Counted from the first letter of the stretch, positions 1 through 6,291 are shown. The stretch: DNA of 12,202 bases from Candidatus Bandiella numerosa (GCF_021811875.1 NZ_JAJBJD010000012.1:1-12202); one strand, 5' to 3'. Made by a program: numbers and translations. The notes: a model not told the origin generated them from the letters alone.

Positions 1-82
1 CTTTCTTGAATTCCTATTATTCTATCAGCTTTTATACCAAACTTATCGTTCTTCTTTATATGAATCTAATTTTTTAAATCCA

Positions 83-127
83 TTTATTGCATATCTTCCT
101 TGCTTTGCATTTATGCAACGGCCTTTA
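83..127 (-). repeat. 45-bp dispersed repeat, copy 1
   Basis: This stretch is a perfect reverse complement of 3817-3861, 45 bases without a mismatch. It contains a small hairpin, TTGCAT at 105-110 and ATGCAA at 113-118 with a 2-nt centre. The GGCC end points towards the tRNA (position 123) and the body towards the window start. It may be the terminus of an insertion sequence lying mostly outside the window, or a solo intergenic repeat; I cannot name the family. The flanking DNA on either side of the two copies is not clearly shared, so the repeat unit is close to 45 bp. Apart from this repeat I see no supportable gene in 1-216. Confidence 0.8.
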
Positions 128-216
128 CAATGATGCTTAAAAGCAATCCCAATAATACCTTTACTCTTTCATTCCTTATTATAACTAACCCTAATATTAT
201 TATAATTACAAAAAAA

Positions 217-293
217 TGGTGCATTTGGAGGGATTCGAACCCACGACCTATACCTTCGGAAGATAGCGCTCTATCCAGCTGAGCTACAAATGC
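217..293 (-). tRNA. tRNA-Arg (anticodon CCG, CCA encoded)
   Basis: The reverse strand folds as a full cloverleaf: a 7-bp acceptor stem (GCATTTG with CAAATGC), a D-arm GCTC/GAGC with an AGCTGGATA loop, an anticodon loop TTCCGAA (anticodon CCG, reading CGG arginine codons), a 5-nt variable loop and a T-loop TTCGAAT. The discriminator is A and the 3' CCA is encoded at 217-219. Three imperfections are visible: a 27-43 C-U mismatch, a 30-40 U-G wobble in the anticodon stem, and a U-U mismatch in the T-stem. The gene lies directly downstream of greA on the same strand. Its first base (293) is also the last base of the greA TAG stop, so it is probably cut out of a greA transcript by RNase P. The isotype follows from the anticodon and is firm. 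Confidence 0.96.
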
Positions 294-769
294 TAAATAT
301 AATCAACAGATTTTATTTGATAGTATTTCACACCTTTAGGAGTTTTAAATTCCAAAGATTCATTGACTTTTTTTCCTATTAAGGCTTTAGCGAGTGGTGA
401 AGAAATTGAAATTAAACCTTTTGAAACATCCGCTTCATATTCACTAACAATTTTATAAAAGACTTCATCGCCTTTATCTTCATCAAATAATTTTATTGAT
501 GCACCATATTTTATCTCCGAACCTTGAATTTTTGTTATGTCAATAACCTCCGCCCTAGAAATTTTATCTTCAAGTTCGGATATTTTTGCTTCTATAAATC
601 CTTGTTTCTCTCTGGCTGCATGATACTCTGCATTTTCGGACAAATCGCCATGCTCTCTTGCTTCTGCAATAGATTTTATAACATTAACTCTCTCTACGTT
701 CTTTAAACCCATAAGCTCAAGTCTAAGCTTATTCATACCTTCTTTTGATATTGGAAATCTTTCTACCAT
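293..769 (-). CDS. greA: Transcription elongation factor GreA
   Basis: This gene encodes the 158-residue GreA factor, which enters the secondary channel of RNA polymerase and stimulates cleavage of backtracked RNA. The length matches the family. Residues 1-75 form the N-terminal antiparallel coiled coil with the signature AREHGDLSENAEYHAAREKQ at 37-56. Its tip carries the two acidic residues, Asp42 and Glu45, that coordinate the catalytic magnesium (E. coli Asp41 and Glu44). Residues 80-158 form the C-terminal FKBP-like domain with the conserved SPLAKALIGK at 124-133. The ATG at 769 is the only sensible start and gives the canonical N-terminus; I see no strong Shine-Dalgarno upstream. The gene is transcribed away from the XRE regulator, and its TAG stop ends inside the first base of the tRNA-Arg gene. 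No confident greA promoter can be drawn in the AT-rich DNA at 770-870. Confidence 0.97.
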   Translation of the reverse strand: MVERFPISKEGMNKLRLELMGLKNVERVNVIKSIAEAREHGDLSENAEYHAAREKQGFIEAKISELEDKISRAEVIDITKIQGSEIKYGASIKLFDEDKGDEVFYKIVSEYEADVSKGLISISSPLAKALIGKKVNESLEFKTPKGVKYYQIKSVDYI

Positions 770-912
770 TTAATTTACTGCACTAATACTTGATAAGGTT
801 GAATATTTACTATATATATACCAATAAGTATTTTTTTTAAACGAAAATTATCACTATTATATATATATATAAGGATTAGGTGATTCTAAGATCGTGTGTA
901 TATTTATGTATT

Positions 913-929
913 AGTATTGTTTTGATACT
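913..929. promoter_or_regulatory. Inverted repeat AGTAT-N7-ATACT, possible operator
   Basis: A perfect 5-bp inverted repeat (AGTAT 913-917, ATACT 925-929) overlaps the proposed -35 box of the XRE gene. Related half-sites lie on the greA side of the same divergent region: AATACTT at 785-791 and AAGTATT at 826-832. This arrangement would suit an autoregulating XRE repressor that also controls greA. The DNA is very AT-rich, so short palindromes are expected by chance; this is inference. Confidence 0.25.
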
Positions 930-950
930 TAAAGGTTTGCATTCTAAATT
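922..950 (+). promoter_or_regulatory. Candidate sigma-70 promoter of the XRE regulator gene
   Basis: A -35 like hexamer TTGATA (922-927) is separated by 17 nt from TAAATT (945-950). Transcription would begin near 957, about 30 nt before the ATG at 987. This favours that start over the in-frame ATG at 966, which would have almost no leader. The rest of the 217-bp divergent gap (770-986) holds simple TA tracts at about 811-820 and 858-871 and nothing else I can identify. Confidence 0.45.
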
Positions 951-986
951 ATATAAAGTTGGACTATGTGGGAGGGTTATAAGCTT

Positions 987-1400
987 ATGGTCAATTCTAA
1001 CGATAAAAATATCCATCATGTAGATTTACATGTTGGCGAAAGATTAAAACAAAAAAGGCTTGAGAGAGGAATAAGCCAAGATGATCTTGCCGGATCAGTC
1101 AATCTTACCTTTCAACAAGTTCAAAAATATGAAAAAGGAGTTAATAGGGTAAGCGCAAGCAAACTTTATGACTTTTCTAAATTTTTAAAAACTAATATTA
1201 GCTATTTTTTTGATGGAATAGATAATTATGATACATCAGGCACAAAAGAAATTGATTATGCATCTGATGTTACCCAAAATACATTTGGAGATAATATTAA
1301 ACCTAAAGAAATTGATATGTTAGTCAGTGCATATAAAAAAATTCACAATTCAGACGTTAGGAAAAATATTTTAGCATTATTAAAGTCATTATCTTCCTGA
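987..1400 (+). CDS. XRE/Cro-CI family HTH transcriptional regulator
   Basis: The product is a 137-residue cytoplasmic DNA-binding protein. After a short N-terminus, residues ~11-70 form an HTH_XRE domain: the VDLHVGERLKQKRLERGISQ stretch, then a recognition helix region around TFQQVQKYEKGVNRVSASKL, then the FFDG end. This pattern is typical of a regulator conserved across Alphaproteobacteria, including uncharacterised Rickettsia homologues. The C-terminal ~50 residues are poorly conserved but keep an amphipathic helix near the end (IDMLVSAYKKI). I chose the ATG at 987 because GGAGGG lies at 971-976, 10 nt upstream; an in-frame ATG at 966 would add seven residues but lacks a ribosome site. It is divergent from greA and lies 61 bp upstream of prfA, so it may be cotranscribed with prfA. 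The regulon is not visible; a link to the Ehrlichia/Anaplasma small HTH regulators would be speculation. Confidence 0.9.
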   Translation: MVNSNDKNIHHVDLHVGERLKQKRLERGISQDDLAGSVNLTFQQVQKYEKGVNRVSASKLYDFSKFLKTNISYFFDGIDNYDTSGTKEIDYASDVTQNTFGDNIKPKEIDMLVSAYKKIHNSDVRKNILALLKSLSS

Positions 1401-1461
1401 ACGCTTGATAATTATGTTGAACCTGTTAAATTGTTTACTAAATTTAATAGTCTAAGCATAT

Positions 1462-2535
1462 ATGGCGTTTGAAGATAGGCTACATAAAATAATAAGTAGG
1501 TATGAAAATTTAAGCGATAAATTATCTGATCCTTCTAAAATTCCTTCTCAGGATTTTGCTAAGATTGCAAAGGAGCATTCTGATTTATCTGAAATCAGCT
1601 CCTCTGCAATTGAGTATTTGCAAAATTTAGAATTATTAAAAGAGGCTGAAGATATATTACTAAATAGTGATGAAAAAGAATTAAAAGATTTAGCATTTGA
1701 ACAAAAAAGAGAATCTAAAGCAAATTTAGAAATTATTAAAGAAAATTTAAAAATAATGCTGTTACCTAAAGATATAGCCGATGAAAAAGGAGCTATAATT
1801 GAAATCAGAGCTGGGACTGGAGGTGACGAAGCGGCTTTATTTGCTGGCGCATTATTCAAAATGTACCAAAAATATGCTGAAAACCAAAAGTGGCAATTTG
1901 AAGTATTATCTATCTCCGGTATAGTCCTAGAGGGATGCAAAGAAGCTATGGCATCAATTAGTGGTAAAGGAGTATATAAAAAGCTAAAATATGAATCTGG
2001 TGTTCATAGAGTTCAAAGAGTGCCCACAACAGAATCAAATGGAAGAATTCACACATCTGCAGCTACTGTAGCAGTTTTACCTGAGGCTGAAGATATTGAT
2101 CTTAAAATTAATGATAAAGACTTAAGAATCGATACATATAGATCCAGTGGAGCTGGTGGTCAACACGTTAATACAACAGATAGTGCAATAAGAATAACCC
2201 ATATTCCTACCGGTTTAGTTGTTGTCCAATCTGAAAAATCTCAACATCAAAATAAAGCAAAAGCTTTAAAAATTTTAAAATCTAAATTATATGATATCGA
2301 AAGGGAAAAAAAAGACAAGGAAATGTCAGATTTACGAAGAATACAGGTTGGAAGTGGTGATAGATCAGAAAGAATTAGAACCTATAATTTTCCCCAAAAT
2401 AGAATAACAGATCATAGAATTAACATGACTGTCTATAATTTGGAAGAAGTTTTACAAGAGGCAAAATTAGACCAATTTATCGATGCACTTGCTGCAGATG
2501 ATCAAGCAAGAAAAATTGCTCAAGAAGAGAATTAA
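1462..2535 (+). CDS. prfA: Peptide chain release factor 1 (RF1)
   Basis: This gene encodes the 357-residue class I release factor that reads UAA and UAG in the ribosomal A site and triggers peptidyl-tRNA hydrolysis. The length matches bacterial RF1. An N-terminal helical domain (about 1-105) is followed by the stop-codon recognition region. The tripeptide there, PTT at 188-190 in [18 protein letters not shown], fits the RF1 PxT type and not the SPF of RF2. The catalytic GGQ is at 232-234 in [15 protein letters not shown], and the basic region and C-terminal helix ([16 protein letters not shown]) are intact. The start ATG at 1462 gives the standard N-terminus although no Shine-Dalgarno is evident. 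rodA begins 3 nt after the TAA, so the two are surely cotranscribed. The methyltransferase gene prmC, which often follows prfA, is not here. Confidence 0.98.
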   Translation: MAFEDRLHKIISRYENLSDKLSDPSKIPSQDFAKIAKEHSDLSEISSSAIEYLQNLELLKEAEDILLNSDEKELKDLAFEQKRESKANLEIIKENLKIMLLPKDIADEKGAIIEIRAGTGGDEAALFAGALFKMYQKYAENQKWQFEVLSISGIVLEGCKEAMASISGKGVYKKLKYESGVHRVQRVPTTESNGRIHTSAATVAVLPEAEDIDLKINDKDLRIDTYRSSGAGGQHVNTTDSAIRITHIPTGLVVVQSEKSQHQNKAKALKILKSKLYDIEREKKDKEMSDLRRIQVGSGDRSERIRTYNFPQNRITDHRINMTVYNLEEVLQEAKLDQFIDALAADDQARKIAQEEN

Positions 2536-2538
2536 TTA

Positions 2539-3654
2539 ATGATCAAGCAAATATCCCTTGCAAAAAAAGAATTCTTATTAATAAAATTGTTCATCGCATT
2601 AATACTAATTCTAGTATCAGTTAATCTCTTTGCAATGTTTTCAATCGCAGGCGGGGTAGTTGATAGTTTAGTCAGCAAACAAATTAACATCACGTTAATT
2701 TCACTCTTCATGACTTTTATATTTTCTATAATAAATATCAGATTTATTTTTAGTAATTCATATTATATTTATTTATTGGTTTTATTAAGCCTAATTATAA
2801 CTGATTTTTTAGGGTATCAGGCGATGGGAGCTAAGAGGTGGATAAATTTAGGATTCATCAATATCCAGCCTTCAGAATTCATGAAAATCGCCGTTATCTT
2901 GGCATTAGCAAAATTTTTTCACAATAGCCATATAAATAATATCAAAAAATATAGAAATTTGATATTTCCATTAATGCTAATAATATTACCTGCTTTATTG
3001 ATATTAAAGCAACCAAATTTAGGTACATCATTAATTATAATTTTAACCTCTCTAACTATATTATTTATTGCTGGAGTTAGGATACAATTATTTATTTACC
3101 TAGGGTTATCTGCAGTTTTGAGCTTACCAATTATTTGGAGGTTTTTACATGATTATCAAAAAACGAGAATACTTACTTTTTTAGACCCAACCACCGATAC
3201 ATTAGGTGCAGGATATAACATCATCCAATCTATTATAAGTATAGGTTCCGGTGGGCTTTTCGGCAAAGGCTTTTTAAAGGGATCTCAAAATCAGTTAGAT
3301 TTTTTACCTGAAAATCATACCGATTTTATATTTGGTTTAATAGCTGAAGAAGGGGGTTTTGTGTTATGCGCCCTATTATTAACAATATATTCTCTAATAA
3401 TCACAATATTATATGTAATATCCATACAATGCTATTCTCACTTTTATAGAATATTTATTCTAGGATTTGCTTCTCTATTATTTTTTCATATTGTGGTTAA
3501 TATAGGGATGATATCTGGGTTATTGCCAGTTGTAGGTGTCCCTTTACCATTGTTATCATATGGAGGTTCTAACTACCTTGCAATAATGATAGGCATAGGT
3601 TTGACTATAAATATATATTTAAACAAAACCAGAGTCCTACCAAAGGGCGGTTAA
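2539..3654 (+). CDS. rodA: RodA (MrdB), SEDS-family peptidoglycan glycosyltransferase
   Basis: RodA is a polytopic inner-membrane protein that polymerises lipid II into glycan strands together with PBP2 in the elongasome. This 371-residue sequence is almost the length of E. coli RodA (370) and is hydrophobic throughout, with about ten membrane segments. Family signatures seen are GAKRWINLGFINIQPSEFMK at 97-116, the LDPTTDTLGAGYNIIQS stretch at 215-231, FGKGFLKGSQNQLDFLPENH at 241-260 followed by TDFIF, and GVPLPLLSYGGSN at 333-345. Asp262 in the HTDFIF motif aligns with the catalytic aspartate of E. coli RodA. The usual KQPDLGT reads KQPNLGT here (Asn160). RodA is preferred over FtsW because of the short N-terminus and the RodA-type motifs. 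The purine-rich end of prfA (AGAAGAGA at about 2522-2530) can serve as ribosome site. Its presence implies some peptidoglycan synthesis. Confidence 0.95.
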   Translation: MIKQISLAKKEFLLIKLFIALILILVSVNLFAMFSIAGGVVDSLVSKQINITLISLFMTFIFSIINIRFIFSNSYYIYLLVLLSLIITDFLGYQAMGAKRWINLGFINIQPSEFMKIAVILALAKFFHNSHINNIKKYRNLIFPLMLIILPALLILKQPNLGTSLIIILTSLTILFIAGVRIQLFIYLGLSAVLSLPIIWRFLHDYQKTRILTFLDPTTDTLGAGYNIIQSIISIGSGGLFGKGFLKGSQNQLDFLPENHTDFIFGLIAEEGGFVLCALLLTIYSLIITILYVISIQCYSHFYRIFILGFASLLFFHIVVNIGMISGLLPVVGVPLPLLSYGGSNYLAIMIGIGLTINIYLNKTRVLPKGG

Positions 3655-3711
3655 TTTATAATATAAATGAGATATTAACACATATTAAAAGCACTAGGCA
3701 GATGCAATATG

Positions 3712-3730
3712 AAGATAAAAATTTTGTCTT
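3712..3730 (+). terminator. Weak hairpin downstream of rodA
   Basis: AAGATAAA (3712-3719) can pair with TTTGTCTT (3723-3730) across a 3-nt loop, with one G-U pair, followed by AGTTTTAGG. It lies 57 bp after the rodA stop and could end the XRE-prfA-rodA transcript. The stem is AT-rich and lacks a clean T-run, so this is a weak call. The remainder of 3655-3816 shows only AT-rich DNA. Confidence 0.25.
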
Positions 3731-3816
3731 AGTTTTAGGATCAAATTTTTAGATTATTTATAAATCTTTATTATTATTTATTTTCAAAATTTTTTAAAAA
3801 TTCCTTGATTTCTATA

Positions 3817-3861
3817 TAAAGGCCGTTGCATAAATGCAAAGCAAGGAAGATATGCAATAAA
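3817..3861 (+). repeat. 45-bp dispersed repeat, copy 2
   Basis: This copy is an exact reverse complement of 83-127. Its GGCC end faces rodA (3821) and its body points towards the IS1-like remnant that starts at 3926. It may be the terminus of an insertion sequence or an independent intergenic repeat. The 64 bp between it and the IS1-like inverted repeat show no gene. Confidence 0.8.
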
Positions 3862-3932
3862 GGAAGCATAAATATTAGATAGCGTATAAATAGGAAAAGT
3901 GCTAACCTTTGACCTAAAACAATACGGCATTG

Positions 3933-4139
3933 CTAAACAAATATAGTGTCAAAGAAGAAATGGATGTACACAGATAATTCAGCCATATCATCGACCTTGG
4001 AATAAGCCTTGGTTTTTCGATTGCATCTCTTGATAAAGTCTCTGAGAGAGCTATTTTGCGCCTCAATATTATAGGTGCGCTTTTTACTTTGTATCAAAAC
4101 ATCATTTGGGATAACTCTTGCATATACTTTGTAATTGGG
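3933..4139 (-). pseudogene. C-terminal remnant of an IS1-family transposase
   Basis: Sixty-eight sense codons run from 4139 down to a TAG at 3935-3933. The translation includes YARVIPNDVLIQSKKRTYNI, then EAQNSSLRDFIKRCNRKTKA and YSKVDDMAELSVY. This matches the end of IS1-type DDE transposases, with the pattern VIP...SKK.T..IE..N..LR..IKR..RKT..(F/Y)SK. The reading frame stays open for six more codons into the 18-bp repeat at 4137-4154, spelling Thr-Asp-Ala-Thr-Glu-Pro (possibly the second catalytic Asp region), then meets a TGA. The N-terminal zinc-ribbon/HTH part and the first catalytic Asp are absent, so the gene is dead. The TAG lies inside the proposed terminal inverted repeat. Its base composition is less AT-rich around 4020-4090 than the neighbouring genes. 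Confidence 0.8.
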
Positions 4140-4260
4140 CTCTGTCGCATCTGTGAAAATTCAGTGCAAAAAGTGAAAATTTCAAAGTGTGGAAAATCGG
4201 GGGTTAGAAATTCTTAATTTTTACTTTTTATTTCAAAAATTAACAGATGCGACAGAACCC
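4137..4260. repeat. Inverted-repeat unit nested in the IS1 remnant (MITE-like)
   Basis: GGGCTCTGTCGCATCTGT (4137-4154) and ACAGATGCGACAGAACCC (4243-4260) are inverted copies with one mismatch in 18. They bound 124 bp with no coding capacity. The ends resemble IS6-family termini (GGCTCTGTTGCA type), so this could be a non-autonomous or deleted IS6-like element inserted in the transposase gene. I see no target duplication beside it. The rival view is that each 18-mer encodes the same transposase hexapeptide TDATEP, because the single mismatch is GAG versus GAA. In that case the unit is an inverted duplication of the transposase, not a separate element. Confidence 0.55.
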
Positions 4261-4567
4261 ATATCATAGCAGCTTTCTCAATTACATGCTATATTTGTTT
4301 AGCAATGCCAAAAACAGAAATGGGATTAACTTAAATTTAAAGGCAATTTATGATGTTCCAATGAAATTAAAAGTCGTTTTAGGACAAGCAGAATTTAAAG
4401 TAAGTGATTTGCTTAAACTAAATAAAGGTGATAAAATTGAGTTAGATAAAAAGCCTGGAGATCCTGTGGATTTATTTGTTAATGATAAATTAGTTGCGAA
4501 AGGGGAAATAGTATTGATAGATGATAAGGTGGGTCTGACGCTTACAGAAATTATTGCAAATGATTAA
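4247..4567 (+). CDS. fliN: FliN-like flagellar motor switch protein (SpoA domain) with a 5' end rebuilt from mobile DNA
   Basis: FliN forms part of the cytoplasmic C-ring of the flagellar motor and helps switching and export. Residues ~32-106 form a complete SpoA/FliN C-terminal domain: YDVPMKLKVVLG, then VSDLLKLNKGDKIELDK, PGDPVDLFVND, VAKGEIVLIDDKVGLTLTEI. This matches FliN and not the longer type III secretion SctQ proteins. The ATG at 4247 lies inside the nested inverted repeat, and codons 1-21 come from the IS1-like remnant ending at 4309. Native coding sequence begins at about residue 22 (KNRNGINLN...), so the original start has been lost. ATGs at 4286 and 4361 are in frame, but none of the three has a visible Shine-Dalgarno. 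No other flagellar gene is in the window. The domain is intact, but whether the chimeric gene is expressed is unclear, so it may be a pseudogene in the making. Confidence 0.8.
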   Translation: MRQNPYHSSFLNYMLYLFSNAKNRNGINLNLKAIYDVPMKLKVVLGQAEFKVSDLLKLNKGDKIELDKKPGDPVDLFVNDKLVAKGEIVLIDDKVGLTLTEIIAND

Positions 4568-4590
4568 TTTGTATTTTACTTAAATTTTAC

Positions 4591-4618
4591 TTGATAATTA
4601 AGTAACAAATTATATATT
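4591..4618 (+). promoter_or_regulatory. Candidate sigma-70 promoter upstream of the membrane protein gene and hemA
   Basis: TTGATA (4591-4596) and TATATT (4613-4618) are spaced by 16 nt, each one base from consensus. Initiation near 4625 would leave a leader of about 28 nt before the ATG at 4653. A 6-bp hairpin (TTACTT 4587-4592, AAGTAA 4600-4605) overlaps the -35 box; it may be an operator or chance. It is one of the better promoter matches in the window. Confidence 0.45.
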
Positions 4619-4652
4619 CAACGTATAAATAACATTTCAGTATAATTATATT

Positions 4653-4940
4653 ATGATAGAAGGATTAATTAGTTTTTTGCATGTGGCTCCGTTGGTTGTG
4701 ATATTTTCTCTTATGGTTGGTAGTAAAATATACAAAAAGACTACAGGTAAAAGTATAGACTTTTCGCCAACTGTATTATTGTTAAGTTCTATCGGTATTG
4801 CTTCTGGATTTGGTATACATCATCATGCTGGAGAAGAAGCATCGAGCATTTGCTATCTATGCTTTGGTTATGCAACGATATTGGCGGTTATGGGGTTAAA
4901 GCTTGCTAAAACAAACAAAGTTGTGAGACAAAACGCGTAA
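4653..4940 (+). CDS. Small membrane protein of unknown function
   Basis: I do not recognise this 95-residue protein. It has three hydrophobic stretches, at about residues 8-24, 39-55 and 66-84, with a basic segment (KIYKKTTGK, 25-33) after the first and a basic tail (KLAKTNKVVRQ), as in an inner-membrane protein. A conspicuous HHHAGEE at 56-62 sits between the second and third segments, with Cys67 and Cys70 just after it. These could bind a metal or haem, but that is only a suggestion. It is probably a real gene: a full-length open frame in intergenic space, a plausible promoter at 4591-4618, codon use like its neighbours, and hemA starting 35 bp downstream on the same strand. The position suggests cotranscription with hemA. 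No signal-peptide cleavage site is obvious. Confidence 0.7.
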   Translation: MIEGLISFLHVAPLVVIFSLMVGSKIYKKTTGKSIDFSPTVLLLSSIGIASGFGIHHHAGEEASSICYLCFGYATILAVMGLKLAKTNKVVRQNA

Positions 4941-4975
4941 TTTGATTTTAAAGTCAGTTTTATGCGCCAGATAAA

Positions 4976-6196
4976 ATGAATAACCACTTTCACTCAGCTC
5001 TTTGTAAGATCAAAGCAGAGGGGATATACAGGGTTTTTACCGAATTAAAAGGTTATTCTTCTAGTAGTGTAAGAGCATATAGCGTAAAGCATGGTAAGGA
5101 CATTACTCTTTGGTGCAGTAACGATTATTTGTCTATGAGTAAAAATCAATTTGTGATTGATGCTCTAGCAAAGGCTGCATATCAGTTTGGAGTTGGCTCT
5201 GGAGGGACGAGAAATATCTCTGGTACGAGCAATGCAATAATTAATGTTGAAAAAGAGATTAGTGATTTGCACAATAAAGATTCAGCTCTTGTTTTTACTT
5301 CTGGATATATTGCAAATCAGGCCACTCTGTCTACTATATCGAAGATTATACCAGACTGTGTAATATTTTCTGATCAAAACAACCATGCATCCATAATATA
5401 TGGAATAAAAGAAAGTAAACTTGAAAAGGTTGTGTTCAATCATAATGATATGGATGATCTGGAAAGCAAATTAAAAAAATATCCACCTGAACGTCCAAAA
5501 ATTATAGTTTTTGAGGCGGTCTATTCAATGTCAGGAACGACAGCAGAAGTTGGTAAAATTTGTATATTAGCAAAAAAGCATAATGCCTTGACATATGTGG
5601 ATGAAGTACATTCTGTTGGAATTTATGGAAAAGAAGGTGCAGGAATGTGTGCAAAGCTTGGATATCAAGATGAAGTTGATATAATACAAGGTACATTCGC
5701 GAAAGCATATGGAGTAATTGGTGGCTATATTGCATCAAAATACGAAATAGTAGATAGTATCAGATCTTATTCTCCAGGTTTTATATTTACTACTTCTCTT
5801 CCTCCTGCAATTGCGGAGGCAATTTTGAGTAGTATAAAGTATTTGAGAAGGTCTAATGTTGAAAGGGATAAATTAAAGAATGTTGTATCTGTATTAAAAG
5901 ACAGGCTTAGTAATAAGGGGATTAATTTTTTACAAAATAAAACTCATATAATATCTGTAATGATAAATGATGCTACATTATGCCAAGAAATTTACACAGA
6001 CTTGCTTCAAAACCACAATATGTATGTACAGGGTATTAACTTTCCTACGGTTCCCAAAGGGCAGGAGAGATTAAGAATAACAGCAAATCCATTCCATACA
6101 GAAGAAATGATTGATCATTTTGCTGATTCGCTTTATAAAGTATTGGTAAAATATAATTTACTTAACTCAATCAATCAGAAAATTTCTTTTGGTTAA
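4976..6196 (+). CDS. hemA: 5-aminolevulinate synthase (C4/Shemin pathway)
   Basis: This PLP enzyme condenses glycine with succinyl-CoA to 5-aminolevulinate, the first step of haem synthesis in Alphaproteobacteria and mitochondria. The 406 residues are the usual length. Diagnostic motifs in order are WCSNDYLSM (46-54), GVGSGGTRNISGTSN (72-86), FTSGYIANQATLST (107-120), FSDQNNHASIIYGI (131-144), FEAVYSMSG (179-187), the cofactor-contacting VDEVHSVG with Asp209 (208-215), and GTFAKAYGVIGGY with the Schiff-base Lys243. The TRNISGT segment and overall pattern favour ALAS over the related KBL and BioF enzymes. The start ATG at 4976 gives the standard ALAS N-terminus (MNNHFHSALCKIKAEGIYRVF); no clear ribosome site precedes it. 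The gene lies 35 bp after the small membrane protein gene and is followed by a 147-bp gap. All catalytic residues that I can check are present. Confidence 0.96.
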   Translation: MNNHFHSALCKIKAEGIYRVFTELKGYSSSSVRAYSVKHGKDITLWCSNDYLSMSKNQFVIDALAKAAYQFGVGSGGTRNISGTSNAIINVEKEISDLHNKDSALVFTSGYIANQATLSTISKIIPDCVIFSDQNNHASIIYGIKESKLEKVVFNHNDMDDLESKLKKYPPERPKIIVFEAVYSMSGTTAEVGKICILAKKHNALTYVDEVHSVGIYGKEGAGMCAKLGYQDEVDIIQGTFAKAYGVIGGYIASKYEIVDSIRSYSPGFIFTTSLPPAIAEAILSSIKYLRRSNVERDKLKNVVSVLKDRLSNKGINFLQNKTHIISVMINDATLCQEIYTDLLQNHNMYVQGINFPTVPKGQERLRITANPFHTEEMIDHFADSLYKVLVKYNLLNSINQKISFG

Positions 6197-6291
6197 TCAA
6201 TACAGTATCTATGTCAATATACTTAAGTTTTTCTCATTTATTAGTAATATCAAGTCATTGATGGGTAGTTTTAAAAAAATTGTTTAATATA

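Larger units (their letters stand above)
3926..4309 (-). mobile_element. Decayed IS1-like insertion sequence with 21-bp terminal inverted repeats
   Basis: The 21 bases at 3926-3946, starting GGCATTGCTAAACAA, are repeated without mismatch in inverse orientation at 4289-4309, ending GCAATGCC. GG at the outer ends is typical of IS1-family termini. Between them lie the C-terminal part of an IS1-type transposase on the minus strand and a second, nested inverted-repeat pair at 4137-4260. The whole is only 384 bp, about half of a complete IS1, so the 5' part of the transposase has been lost. I see no clean target-site duplication (outer flanks aacaatac and aaaaacag), which suggests later rearrangement. 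The right end abuts fliN codons. Alternatively, the two halves are back-to-back 3' fragments of the same element. Confidence 0.65.

Noticed and set aside
100..282. 60-codon open frame on the plus strand near the window start
   Set aside because: It runs antisense through the tRNA-Arg gene and across the 45-bp repeat, and has no recognisable protein features.
858..871. TA-dinucleotide tract in the greA-XRE spacer as a phase-variable microsatellite
   Set aside because: It is short and imperfect and lies in generally AT-rich spacer; there is no positional evidence that it controls either promoter.
966..986. Upstream ATG at 966 as the start of the XRE regulator
   Set aside because: It lacks a Shine-Dalgarno and lies about 9 nt from the predicted transcription start, whereas the ATG at 987 has GGAGGG upstream and gives the usual N-terminus.
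1548..1940. 130-codon minus-strand open frame inside prfA
   Set aside because: It is a shadow of the RF1 reading frame; its serine- and isoleucine-rich composition reflects antisense AT-rich coding DNA.
83..3861. Composite transposon carrying greA, prfA and rodA between the two 45-bp repeats
   Set aside because: The enclosed genes are core functions with normal composition and no transposase is seen beside either repeat within the window, so two independent insertions of a dispersed repeat are simpler.
5502..5738. 78-codon minus-strand open frame inside hemA
   Set aside because: It overlaps the conserved PLP-binding region of ALAS in antisense and is a shadow.
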